From: Anaerolineae bacterium
GTDB lineage: Bacteria > Chloroflexota > Anaerolineae > Aggregatilineales > Phototrophicaceae
NCBI GenBank assembly: GCA_022841825.1
Contig: JALHQT010000001.1
Coordinates: 1,054,001-1,118,000 of the forward strand
Direction: 5' to 3'
DNA: 64,000 bases
Shown: positions 18,236-26,551 of the stretch, one piece after another
Layout of the letters: each line of letters opens with the position of its first letter
Numbering within the stretch: the first letter of the stretch is position 1
Notes under the pieces: generated by a model
The model's input: the letters and a program-made list of their open reading frames with translations, nothing else
Told to the model about the DNA's origin: nothing
The model's database searches: none
Program-made: the position numbers and the translations under genes

Positions 18236-19374
18236 GGGTATTCCGCGCGCCATAATGCGGCGGCAGTGTCCACTCGCTCGCGCACTACATCCACGCCAAT
18301 GCCAGCACCTGGAGCGACAGCAATCGTGCTGTCGCTGCGCAGCACAAACGGCGGCTCCGTAATGTCGGGGTTGAAGTAGCGTTCGGTCGCGCTGATATCG
18401 CAGGGCAGCGTCACGCCCGGCAGCGAGGCAAACGCCAAATTCGACGCGCGCCCGATCCCCGTCTCCATCATGCCGCCAACCCAAAGCGGGATACCACGCT
18501 CGACGCATACGCGATAGATTTCCAGGCTTTCGGTATAGCCGCTGACGCGGCAGGGCTTGAGGTTGAGAATTCGACACGCTCCGAGATCCAGCGCCAGGCG
18601 CAGGTCATCCGCCGAATGAATGCTCTCGTCGAGACACACCGGCGTCCTGAGTTGGGGTTGCAGTTTGCTGTGCTCGTAGATGTCATGGTAGCCCAACGGT
18701 TGTTCGATCATCAGCAGATTGAGATCGTCCAACTGCTTGAGGTGATGTGCGTCTGCCAGCGTGTAGGCGCTGTTGGCGTCAAGCATCAACAGAATATCCG
18801 GGAAACGCTGCCGAACCGCACGCGCGACATCGACATCCCAGCCCGGCTTAATCTTGAGCTTGATGCGCGAATACCCCTGGTCAACCCGCTTCTGGATGAC
18901 GGCAATCGTCTCGTCAATGGACGGCTTGATGCCGATGCTCACCCCAACCCTGGCAAAACCGCGTGGCGCATCCTGAGGCGTAAGGTGTGCCGCAAACGCC
19001 TCAGCAAGCCCTAACCCATTGGTCTTCGCCCAGGCATCCCAGACCGCAGCTTCGGCGCCGTGCTTCGCCAGCGGATGACCCCGCACACTACTCATCAACG
19101 CTGGGATTTCGGTCGGACTGCCGATAGTTTTGCCCACGAGCGCGGGGACGAGGAATTCGCGCAGCACATGGATCGCCGTACCCATCGTTTCGCTGCTGTA
19201 ACCAGGATTGATCTCGGTGCTGACTTCCCCCCACCCGGTCACACTGTCGCTCGTCGTCACTTCGACCAGGATAGCGGTCTTGAACGGCTCCTCGCCAAAA
19301 CTCGTCCTGAGCGTCTCGACCAATGGCATGGCGATTTCGTATAAGGTAATGGTCTCTATAGTGATCGATTTCAT
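18226..19374 (-). CDS. N-succinylamino acid racemase / o-succinylbenzoate synthase family enolase
   Basis: 382 residues, enolase superfamily, muconate-lactonizing subgroup. The catalytic K-x-K is Lys172 and Lys174 in R-I-K-L-K-I-K-P-G; metal ligands are Asp199 (L-D-A-N), Glu224 (I-E-Q-P-L) and Asp249 (L-D-E-S); the opposite base is Lys273 (N-L-K-P). This exact set is shared by MenC-type OSBS and NSAR. No menaquinone gene is nearby, whereas the gene directly upstream is a COG3375-type GNAT protein, the usual partner of NSAR in a D- to L-amino acid conversion route. NSAR is therefore favoured. Confidence 0.88.
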   Translation of the reverse strand: MKSITIETITLYEIAMPLVETLRTSFGEEPFKTAILVEVTTSDSVTGWGEVSTEINPGYSSETMGTAIHVLREFLVPALVGKTIGSPTEIPALMSSVRGHPLAKHGAEAAVWDAWAKTNGLGLAEAFAAHLTPQDAPRGFARVGVSIGIKPSIDETIAVIQKRVDQGYSRIKLKIKPGWDVDVARAVRQRFPDILLMLDANSAYTLADAHHLKQLDDLNLLMIEQPLGYHDIYEHSKLQPQLRTPVCLDESIHSADDLRLALDLGACRILNLKPCRVSGYTESLEIYRVCVERGIPLWVGGMMETGIGRASNLAFASLPGVTLPCDISATERYFNPDITEPPFVLRSDSTIAVAPGAGIGVDVVRERVDTAAALWRAEYPYG

Positions 19375-19399
19375 CGTTCGCGTTTGTCCTTCAGGTCGC

Positions 19400-20290
19400 C
19401 TAATTCAACAAATAGCGTTCCGGGCTGCCAGCGCCAACACTCAGCACGTAAAATGCACGTTCGCGCCCTTCATAGTACCCCCGCACGAAGTCCGTGATGC
19501 TGTCCCCGCCCACCAGCCGCTGGCGCAGCAACTCGCGAGTATGCTGCCGCCATGTCTGCGCCAATGCTGGCACGCTCTTCTGCATCTCGGCGCTGTTTAG
19601 TGGGATTTCGACCAACGCCAGCGCGCTTGAAGGGGTCAACGTCGTTCCAGGCGGCACCAAGAAGTCGCCCAACTGGGTGGGATTCAGAATGGTCGTGTGT
19701 GCATCGAGATAGTGGCGCAAGTCCAACGGGGGGCGCTGTCCCTCAATCCGCTCTTCCACACGGCGGCTCGTCACCCACCACTCCGCCAGCAGACGGTCGC
19801 TGCTCCCCAAAGACGCCAGCCCGGGGCTATCCTCAGTGCCGTAGTAATCGACAAGATAGTCATGGCATACGACGCCGAGTTTGCGGATGTTGAGGTGCGC
19901 GTTTGCCGCCAACAGCGGATCGAATGTCCAGGTTACGAGGCGAATCCCCTGTTTCAACGCGAGATCGCGCTGTGCCAGCTTCAGCCTGTAGCCCAAACCG
20001 TGACTTCGGTACTCCGGCAGGACAACCATTCGCTTGCTGACAATTTGCAGATTCGCCATCGCAGGGCGGGTCTCGTTCTCCTCGCTGGTGCCGATGAACC
20101 CGATGAGTATACCCACCATATGACTGCCATCGAAGGCGCCGAGAACATGACCGCCATGTTCTGCCAGCGAAAACAGCATGTGTGCCGGCACCAATCCTTC
20201 AGCATCTTCACCCCAGTAGACCTTTTGCAGATCAACTGCGGCTTTCATCTCTGCGAGCTGCCGGAGTGGTTTGATGACGATATCGACCAT
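19400..20290 (-). CDS. GNAT-family N-acyltransferase (COG3375-like), likely N-succinyltransferase
   Basis: 296 residues from the ATG at 20290, which has SD AAAGGA. The N-terminal GNAT domain has the acetyl/acyl-CoA loop in V-L-P-E-Y-R-S-H-G-L-G-Y-R-L-K, preceded by S-K-R-M-V-V. The C-terminal 120 residues include a conserved-looking W-W-V-T-S-R-R-V-E segment and L-V-E-I-P. In Geobacillus-type gene sets a protein of this family N-succinylates D-amino acids before racemisation by NSAR. It lies 16 bp after the SDR gene and 25 bp before the racemase, so the three probably form one operon. Confidence 0.8.
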   Translation of the reverse strand: MVDIVIKPLRQLAEMKAAVDLQKVYWGEDAEGLVPAHMLFSLAEHGGHVLGAFDGSHMVGILIGFIGTSEENETRPAMANLQIVSKRMVVLPEYRSHGLGYRLKLAQRDLALKQGIRLVTWTFDPLLAANAHLNIRKLGVVCHDYLVDYYGTEDSPGLASLGSSDRLLAEWWVTSRRVEERIEGQRPPLDLRHYLDAHTTILNPTQLGDFLVPPGTTLTPSSALALVEIPLNSAEMQKSVPALAQTWRQHTRELLRQRLVGGDSITDFVRGYYEGRERAFYVLSVGAGSPERYLLN

Positions 20291-20306
20291 CAGATTTTGA
20301 CATCCT

Positions 20307-21254
20307 TTATCGCCGTCTGGGGCGGCGACGGAAGCTGTAGCGCAGTCCCGCTGCGAAGAAGCGCCGCCCGCGCATATAGGTGAGCAGTGTATCTTCAATA
20401 CGCCTGGGCTGAAAGCCAAAATATTGATACGTGTTGCCTAAGCGCGCGGTGCGGTTGGCTGCGAGAATATCGAACCATTGACCCGTAATCAGCGTTCGCG
20501 GGAGTATCCGTTCATAAACACTGTTGATCCATCTCAGCATATAGGGTGGCACGCCGATGATGGTCCGATATATGCCGGTGACGCGCATCACCGTGAAAAG
20601 CAGATCTTCCAGCGAAATGTACTCCGCCCCACCAAACTCGATCACCTCGTCCACGGTCTGCATCCCGTCCAACGTGCAGCAAACCGCTTTGACAAGATCT
20701 TCCACGTAGAGCGGATGGAGTGCTGTTTCGCCACGCCCTGGCATGAGAAACAACCCAGGTGTGACTGCCATTTGCATGGCGATATGATTGATGAAGGAAT
20801 CGTCTTCACCAAATAAGATCCCTGGGCGGAGAATCGTATATGCCAGTCCGCTGGTGCGAACTGCATCCTCGACCAGACCCTTCACACGCAGCAGCGGAAA
20901 GGCGGACGAGGAAGTCGCGCCAAGTTGACTGACCAGGATGATTCTGCCCACACGCGCTGCTCTGGCTGCTGCCACCACTGCGCGCGTGCCATCCAAATCG
21001 ACCGCCTGTAAATCCTGCGTACGCCCCCACCATTGGGCGCTTGCCAGATGGATGATCACATGCGCGCCACTGACTGCACGAAAGATGGTCTGCTCGTCAG
21101 TCAGGCTGCCCTGAATGACCTCCACCGAAGCATCCCAGCTCGAATCCGGCTGTTCGCGCGGCGCGAGCATTACACGCACCATGCGCCCTTCCGCAACCAA
21201 TCGCCCGACCAGATGTCGTCCGATAAACCCTGTAGCGCCTGTCATGAGTATCAT
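20307..21254 (-). CDS. Atypical SDR / NAD(P)-dependent epimerase-like protein
   Basis: 315 residues. The N-terminal nucleotide motif T-G-A-T-G-F-I-G is at residues 5-12, then H-L-A-S-A and Y-T-I-L-R-P-G-I-L-F-G, as in NDUFA9-like atypical SDRs. The usual Y-x-x-x-K catalytic pair is not evident, so it may bind cofactor and act on membrane quinone or lipid partners rather than as a classic dehydrogenase. The C-terminus is strongly basic (R-R-R-P-R-R-R). The start at 21254 was chosen because a -10 TATAAT lies only eight bases upstream (see promoter); a longer start at 21263 overlaps that hexamer. Confidence 0.8.
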   Translation of the reverse strand: MILMTGATGFIGRHLVGRLVAEGRMVRVMLAPREQPDSSWDASVEVIQGSLTDEQTIFRAVSGAHVIIHLASAQWWGRTQDLQAVDLDGTRAVVAAARAARVGRIILVSQLGATSSSAFPLLRVKGLVEDAVRTSGLAYTILRPGILFGEDDSFINHIAMQMAVTPGLFLMPGRGETALHPLYVEDLVKAVCCTLDGMQTVDEVIEFGGAEYISLEDLLFTVMRVTGIYRTIIGVPPYMLRWINSVYERILPRTLITGQWFDILAANRTARLGNTYQYFGFQPRRIEDTLLTYMRGRRFFAAGLRYSFRRRPRRR

Positions 21255-21261
21255 GAGGCTC

Positions 21262-21290
21262 ATTATAGGGCTTCGGCGGCGTATGGTCAT
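21262..21290 (-). promoter_or_regulatory. Promoter of the SDR-GNAT-racemase operon
   Basis: On the minus strand, -35 ATGACC (21285-21290; four of six consensus bases) and a perfect -10 TATAAT (21262-21267) are spaced by 17 bp. Transcription would start about 21254-21256, at or next to the ATG, implying a leaderless mRNA. Confidence 0.55.
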
Positions 21291-21340
21291 CGGTCAGCTT
21301 GATCAGCAACGCAGCCCATGCCTACGGGTTACTACCGATA

Positions 21341-21355
21341 TGCGATATAATCGCA
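21341..21355 (+). promoter_or_regulatory. Palindromic operator over the fabF -10 element
   Basis: The 15-bp sequence TGCGATATAATCGCA is a perfect inverted repeat (6-bp arms, ATA centre) and contains the -10 TATAAT at 21346-21351. No good -35 stands 17 bp upstream. Downstream in the leader are further inverted repeats: CAATTA/TAATTG (21370-21375, 21380-21385) and a CGTG/CACG pair near 21400. This suggests repression by a dimeric regulator of fatty acid synthesis; the regulator is not known. Confidence 0.5.
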
Positions 21356-21432
21356 CCTGATGTGAATTTCAATTATGGCTAATTGCAATCACCCAACGTG
21401 TCCGGAAGTCACGTCCGGGTTTGGAGGCAGCA

Positions 21433-22692
21433 GTGGAACGAAAACGAGTCGTCATCACCGGCATTGGGGCGCTCTGTCCAGTAGGTAATACGGTCGAAGA
21501 AGCATGGCGTAACGCCGCCGCTGGCGTGACGGGCATTGACTTCATTCAACGCTTCGACACCAGCAAGCTGGAAGTGAAGATCGGTGGTGAAGTCAAGAAT
21601 TTCGACCCCACGACCGTTCTGGATCGCAAGGAAGTGCGCCGTACCGACCGGGTGACCCAGCTTGCCGTTGCCGCCTGTCAGCAGGCAATGGAAGACAGCG
21701 GATTAGAAATTACCGATGAGAATCGCTACGACATCGGGGTGTTGGTCGGCAGCGGTATCGGCGGAATCGGATCGATCTACGACAGCATCAAGAGCTTTCT
21801 GGAGCGCGGTTCCAAAGCAGTCAGCCCATTTATGGTGCCGATGATGCTCCCAGAAGCTGCGTCGTCCAAGCTCTCAATGCTCTATGGCGCGCGCGGACCC
21901 AACTTCGCCATCAGCACGGCGTGCGCGACCGGCAACAACTCTATCGGCGAAGCTGCCGAGATGATCCGACGCGGGCAGTGCGTCGCGGTCATCACAGGGG
22001 GTACGGAAGCAGGCGTCATGGATGTGGCGCTCGCCAGTTTCAACAACATGACCGCACTCAGCCAGCGTAATGAAGACCCCAAGCGTGCGTCACGTCCCTT
22101 CGACGCTGACCGCGACGGCTTTGTCGCCGCCGAAGGTGCCGGCATGTTGATCCTGGAAGACCTTGATCACGCTAAAGCGCGGGGGGCGAAGATCTATGCC
22201 GAAGTTCTTGGCTATGGTCACACGTCCGATGCATACCATGTCACCGCGCCGCTCGAAACTGGCGAAGGCGCGACAAAGGCGATCCAGCGAGCGCTCAAGG
22301 ACGCTGGACTTCAACCAGAGCAGCTTGATTACATCAATGCGCATGGGACAAGCACGCCGCTGAACGACAAGAGCGAGACGCTGGCAATCAAAAAAGCGCT
22401 GGGAGAAGCTGCCTACAGCATCCCGATCAGCTCGACGAAGTCGGTGACTGGGCACATGATGGGTGCCGGAGGCGCAGTCGAGGCGATCTTTGCAATGATG
22501 GCGATGCGTGACAGTTTCATCCCACCCACCGTCAATCTCGACAATCAGGACCCGGCGTGCGATCTCAACTACACGCCCAATGTCGGCGTTCAGCGTGAAG
22601 TCAACTTTGCGATGAGCAATGCATTCGGCTTCGGTGGTCACAACGCAGTGGTTATTCTGGGCAAGTATGGTGCGAATGGCAACGGCAAATAA
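21433..22692 (+). CDS. fabF: Beta-ketoacyl-ACP synthase II
   Basis: 419 residues, thiolase fold. The catalytic triad is visible: Cys164 in S-T-A-C-A-T-G, His304 in N-A-H-G-T-S-T-P and His341 in T-G-H-M-M-G-A-G, with Lys336 (S-T-K-S-V). It elongates acyl-ACP with malonyl-ACP in fatty acid synthesis. Start is GTG at 21433 with SD GGAGG five bases upstream; a TTG at 21421 overlaps the SD. fabH follows with a 17-base overlap, so the two are translated from one message. Confidence 0.96.
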   Translation: MERKRVVITGIGALCPVGNTVEEAWRNAAAGVTGIDFIQRFDTSKLEVKIGGEVKNFDPTTVLDRKEVRRTDRVTQLAVAACQQAMEDSGLEITDENRYDIGVLVGSGIGGIGSIYDSIKSFLERGSKAVSPFMVPMMLPEAASSKLSMLYGARGPNFAISTACATGNNSIGEAAEMIRRGQCVAVITGGTEAGVMDVALASFNNMTALSQRNEDPKRASRPFDADRDGFVAAEGAGMLILEDLDHAKARGAKIYAEVLGYGHTSDAYHVTAPLETGEGATKAIQRALKDAGLQPEQLDYINAHGTSTPLNDKSETLAIKKALGEAAYSIPISSTKSVTGHMMGAGGAVEAIFAMMAMRDSFIPPTVNLDNQDPACDLNYTPNVGVQREVNFAMSNAFGFGGHNAVVILGKYGANGNGK

Positions 22693-23881
22693 GGGTTCGT
22701 CATATAATCTCGCCACCTACGCCCACATCATTGGGTGGGGTATGGCGGTTCCTGAACGCATCATGACCAACGACGACCTCTCGGCAATTGTAGAGACGGA
22801 CGACAAGTGGATCATCGAGCGCACAGGGATTCGCGAGCGAAGAATCGCCAGCGAGAAGGAATCGACCGCGACACTGGCGCTGAAAGCCGCGCAAAAAGCG
22901 CTGGCTGTCGCGGACATTCTGCCAATTGAACTCGACATGATCATCGTCGCCACAAGCACGCCGGAGTATATCTTCCCCAGCACGGCGAGCATCGTACAGA
23001 ACTGGCTGGGTGCCACCAAAGCAGGCGCTTTCGACATGAGTGCCGCTTGTTCCGGATTTGTCTACGCCATGAATATGGCATCGCAGTCGATCCGTACCCG
23101 CAGCATCCAGACGGCGCTGGTCATCGGTTCAGAAACGATGAGCCGCATCATCGATTGGACGGATCGCAGCACCTGCATCCTCTTTGGCGATGGTGCAGGC
23201 GCGGTCGTCCTGCGTGCCAGTACGACGCCTGGCGGCGTTCTGTCGAGTGTCTTACGCTCAGATGGGGCAGGGTGGGATGTCTTAAGCCTACCTTCCGTCG
23301 GCAGCCGCGACCTCAACAACGCCATACAACCCAACGGGCACAAGGCGTTTCGTATGCACATGGATGGACCGGAGGTCTTCCGCTTTGCGACGCGGGTCGT
23401 CGGCGAGAGTATTTCCCAGGCGGTAGCGGATGCAGGCTTGACGCTGGACGACATCAAGCTGATCGTCCCGCATCAGGCAAACCTGCGCATCATCAGCGCC
23501 GCCGCACGCGCACTCAAGATCGAGGAAAGCCGTTTCATGGTGAACCTGGATCGCTACGGCAACACCTCCGCCGCCTCGATTCCGATTGCGCTGGTCGAAG
23601 CAGTCCAACAGGGCAAAGTCAAGGAAAACGACTACCTGGCGTTCTGCGGATTCGGCGGCGGTCTGGCATGGGGGTCGATGGTTGTCAAGTGGGGTGCGCC
23701 CAAGCCCAAGACCGAAGAACGCGCCATCCTCAAGGAGCAGCGCCGCCAGCTCTCGTATACGCTCGGCGATCTGCGCATGCGTTTGCGCAAGTTGGGGCGT
23801 TTCTGGGAAAACTTGCTCACCCGCTTTACGCGGCGCGGTCGCATCCAGCGTCTGCGAGACCGTGTCGATAAGCTCGACTAA
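22676..23881 (+). CDS. fabH: Beta-ketoacyl-ACP synthase III with extra C-terminal tail
   Basis: 401 residues from the ATG at 22676 (22667 is equally possible). The Cys-His-Asn triad is Cys125 (S-A-A-C-S-G-F), His266 (V-P-H-Q-A-N-L-R) and Asn296 (Y-G-N-T-S-A-A-S). It starts fatty acid chains by condensing acyl-CoA with malonyl-ACP. The catalytic body ends near residue 339, where family members normally stop at W-G-x-x-V-V-K-W. About 60 more residues follow, rich in Arg, Lys and Leu with a heptad-like pattern; this basic helical tail is unusual and may bind membrane or a partner. Confidence 0.93.
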   Translation: MATANKGSSYNLATYAHIIGWGMAVPERIMTNDDLSAIVETDDKWIIERTGIRERRIASEKESTATLALKAAQKALAVADILPIELDMIIVATSTPEYIFPSTASIVQNWLGATKAGAFDMSAACSGFVYAMNMASQSIRTRSIQTALVIGSETMSRIIDWTDRSTCILFGDGAGAVVLRASTTPGGVLSSVLRSDGAGWDVLSLPSVGSRDLNNAIQPNGHKAFRMHMDGPEVFRFATRVVGESISQAVADAGLTLDDIKLIVPHQANLRIISAAARALKIEESRFMVNLDRYGNTSAASIPIALVEAVQQGKVKENDYLAFCGFGGGLAWGSMVVKWGAPKPKTEERAILKEQRRQLSYTLGDLRMRLRKLGRFWENLLTRFTRRGRIQRLRDRVDKLD

Positions 23882-23887
23882 TGTGCA

Positions 23888-23915
23888 TGCAGGGGCACAC
23901 CGATGGTTCGCCCCT
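23888..23915. repeat. Short palindromic GGGGC-type intergenic element
   Basis: Arms AGGGGC (23891-23896) and GCCCCT (23910-23915) between the convergent fabH and the downstream gene. The sequence around them resembles widely dispersed GTAGGGGCGAACC-type repeats seen in filamentous bacterial genomes. It could also end transcription from both sides, though U-runs are weak. Confidence 0.4.
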
Positions 23916-24567
23916 ACAATTCTGTCTTTGCCCCGCGCACCCACGCGAAGTAGATGCCTGTAAGCGCCGCGCCGACAACGATCAGCGAACCCGCCAGGCG
24001 TGCAAACAGGGCAAGCCCACCATCCAACGGCAGCAAGCCCAGCATGTTGAGGATGTTGTACCAATCGTGGTGATCGCTGCTCATTCCAAACAGGAGGGGT
24101 AGGTCACGCGCACGCGCATCGCCAATGTAGACAGCAGCATTGACGAAGCTGTGTCCTACAATCACCATGCACAGCAGAAGCACGCGCAGCCGCCGGCGCA
24201 GGATGAATTCCGCCGCACCAATGATCGCCCAGAACGCGATCTGCCAGAACGTCCCGCCAAAGAACATCAGCAGCGTCCCGAACGGTGTGCAGATCAAGTG
24301 CCCGATCTCGTGCGGACCAATCGTCAGCCACCAGATACCCGAAGCAACAGCCCCATTGCGATTGAGCAGGTGATCGAAAAGGCTGGCGATGGCAAACAGC
24401 CAGAATACCGTCTCGATCCATGCCAGCGCAGGCGCAGGATGAAGCCGAGATGCCAATCGCAGCCGCTCGACGAGACTCACCCATTGCGAACGAAACGCGC
24501 GGGGTTCCGCATTCGCAGGAGCCAATGCATCGAGGGACGGCAGGTCTTCGTGAGGTTTGGTCTTCAT
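23914..24567 (-). CDS. Polytopic membrane protein with M50-like metalloprotease motifs
   Basis: 217 residues with about five membrane segments. A zinc-site type motif G-P-H-E-I-G-H (HExxH) lies in the first third and a later N-x-L-G-L-L-P-L-D-G-G segment fits the second motif of site-2 (M50) proteases, which supplies the third metal ligand. A D-H-H-D-W stretch lies between. The start at 24567 was chosen over 24606 because family-like sequence begins only after it. It lies 42 bp downstream of another membrane metallopeptidase gene on the same strand. The protease call is tentative. Confidence 0.5.
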   Translation of the reverse strand: MKTKPHEDLPSLDALAPANAEPRAFRSQWVSLVERLRLASRLHPAPALAWIETVFWLFAIASLFDHLLNRNGAVASGIWWLTIGPHEIGHLICTPFGTLLMFFGGTFWQIAFWAIIGAAEFILRRRLRVLLLCMVIVGHSFVNAAVYIGDARARDLPLLFGMSSDHHDWYNILNMLGLLPLDGGLALFARLAGSLIVVGAALTGIYFAWVRGAKTEL

Positions 24568-24609
24568 AGACTCAGTGTACGTCACACTGAGCCACGAGAA
24601 TCGCAAAGA

Positions 24610-25296
24610 CTAGCGACGCCGATTGACGAGGCTGACGTAGTAGAGCAGTTGCAGTACAGCGCCGATTGCCGCCGCGAAGTAGGTCAGCGCCGCTGCCGTC
24701 AACACCTGGCGCGCCCCCGCCGCGTCCTGTTCGGTTTGCAGCAGCCCGCTTTCCCGCAGCAGTTTCATTCCCCGCGTGCTGGCGTCAATCTCGACGGGCA
24801 GCGTCAGCACCATGAAGACCACCATCACACCGAACAGCAGTACACCAACCCACGCCAGTTGCAGCGAGTTAATCGCCAGCCCTGCAAAAATCAGCATGTA
24901 GCCAATCGTCGGGCTGAACTGAACCGCTGGTATCAGAAAGCTGCGCGCCGCGATCAGCGGTGACTTTTCCTGGTGCTGCTGCGCATGACCGAGTTCATGC
25001 GCAGTGATCGCCATCGCGGCGACCGAAGGGGTGCGGGCGTTGTCCGCAGAAATGCGTACCGTATGGCTGCGCGGATCATAGTGATCGGTCATCTGCCCAG
25101 GAACACCTTCCAGGCTGACGCCGCTCACGCTCGTCCGCTGCATGATGATGCGCGCTACCTCTTCACCATCGGCGTTCGCGCTGTTGCGTTCGCGCGACCA
25201 CTTTCCATAAGCACTGCGCACGAAGAACTGCGCCGCCAGTGACAGGAGCAGCGAAGGGATCATGACCCACAACAGATAACTGCCGTCAAAGAACAT
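24610..25296 (-). CDS. Zinc metallopeptidase, YugP/neutral zinc peptidase family
   Basis: 228 residues, usual for the family. An N-terminal membrane helix is followed by a cytosolic region with the zinc motif A-H-E-L-G-H-A-Q-Q-H near residue 120, then two to three membrane helices around L-P-V-E-I-D-A-S-T-R-G, another family segment. The peptidase family is widespread, of unknown substrate, and thought to act in membrane protein quality control. It is the first gene of the two-gene unit with the M50-like protein. Confidence 0.88.
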   Translation of the reverse strand: MFFDGSYLLWVMIPSLLLSLAAQFFVRSAYGKWSRERNSANADGEEVARIIMQRTSVSGVSLEGVPGQMTDHYDPRSHTVRISADNARTPSVAAMAITAHELGHAQQHQEKSPLIAARSFLIPAVQFSPTIGYMLIFAGLAINSLQLAWVGVLLFGVMVVFMVLTLPVEIDASTRGMKLLRESGLLQTEQDAAGARQVLTAAALTYFAAAIGAVLQLLYYVSLVNRRR

Positions 25297-25454
25297 GGTA
25301 CGCTCCTCAGTCCCACCCTTAATCCTAGATCATCCTGTAACTTACATGGTCTGGATTAGAAGTGTGATAGAACTTTCATAGAGCGCTGCAAATTCGGGTG
25401 CCAGTGCATTTGCGTTCCTCATGCTACAGTTGTGGACAAAAAGGAGACATTTCT

Positions 25455-26549
25455 ATGGCGGCATCAGAGAAGTGGCATGATTTGGGAGAGGTCGATCTTC
25501 TGAGCAACACCCCTTTGCAGCAGATCACAATCGGGCGCACTCGGATCGCACTGACCTACAAGGACGGTCGTTTCAGTGCGATCTCCGGCGTCTGCAATCA
25601 CGTCGGCGGACCGCTTGGCAGCGGGCATCTGGAAGGCGACTACGTGGTCTGCGCATGGCATCACTACAAGTATCATTATGCAACGGGTAAAGGCGAGCCC
25701 GGCTATGAAGACGACCGTGTGCCGCGCTATGAACTGAAGCTCGAAGGCGGTCACGTCTTCATCAACCTTGAGGCGCAAACCACGCGCAGTAAGCCACATC
25801 ATGATCCGCATCCCCTCGCGCGCCCCATTCACCGCGAGCCGGGCGTGCCGCGTATTCTCGGCATTTCGACGACAGCAATGGATGCTGCCTACCCGCGCTA
25901 TTCCACGTCAGATGCGCTGCTCATGACCGCCCTTCAGCACGCAGAATCACTGGGCGCACAGACCAGATTGATCACGCTCAACAGTCTGCGCTTCCGCCAC
26001 TGCGAGGGATACTACTCGAAAAGCGCCCATGCCTGTACCTGGCCCTGCTCCATCACGCAGATGGACCCGGAAGACCAACTCGATCAGGTCTATGAAGCCC
26101 TTATCCATTGGTGCGATGCCGTGATCATCAGTACGCCCATCCGATGGGGCAGCGCCAGTTCGCTCTACTTCAAGATGATCGAGCGGATGAACTGCGTCCA
26201 GAACCAGGTCACCATCGCCAATAACACCCTGATCCGCAACAAAACGGCTGCCTTCATCATCACAGGCGGGCAGGACAACATCCAAGCAGTTGCAGGGCAA
26301 ATGCTGATGTTTTTCAGCGAACTGGGATTCGACTTCCCGCAATTCCCTTTCATTGCCCACTCGCGTGGCTGGTCTGCCGAAGACATGGAGAACAATGTGG
26401 CATTCGTACAGCGAAATCGTGAGCTTCACGACGGCGCGCGGGAGCTTTCGAAACGCACCATCGAAAAAGCGCAGGCGCTCATCGACAGCAACGCCCTCAC
26501 CCGCATCGAGCGCGGTGGGCGCAAGGGGCATCATATGGAGACGGAGTGA
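25455..26549 (+). CDS. Rieske [2Fe-2S] / flavodoxin-like NAD(P)H:FMN reductase fusion
   Basis: 364 residues. The N-terminal Rieske domain (about residues 7-105) shows C-N-H-V-G-G and, 18 residues on, C-A-W-H-H, the cysteine/histidine ligands of a 2Fe-2S cluster. After a Pro/His linker, residues 130-345 form a flavodoxin-like FMN reductase domain with L-G-I-S-T-T at the start and S-T-P-I-R-W-G-S-A-S-S at the FMN loop. A Cys-containing loop (H-A-C-T-W-P-C-S) recalls iron-sulfur flavoproteins. A strong SD (AAGGAGA) sets the start. Probably a soluble self-contained electron-transfer protein; substrate unknown. Confidence 0.85.
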   Translation: MAASEKWHDLGEVDLLSNTPLQQITIGRTRIALTYKDGRFSAISGVCNHVGGPLGSGHLEGDYVVCAWHHYKYHYATGKGEPGYEDDRVPRYELKLEGGHVFINLEAQTTRSKPHHDPHPLARPIHREPGVPRILGISTTAMDAAYPRYSTSDALLMTALQHAESLGAQTRLITLNSLRFRHCEGYYSKSAHACTWPCSITQMDPEDQLDQVYEALIHWCDAVIISTPIRWGSASSLYFKMIERMNCVQNQVTIANNTLIRNKTAAFIITGGQDNIQAVAGQMLMFFSELGFDFPQFPFIAHSRGWSAEDMENNVAFVQRNRELHDGARELSKRTIEKAQALIDSNALTRIERGGRKGHHMETE

Positions 26550-26551
26550 GC

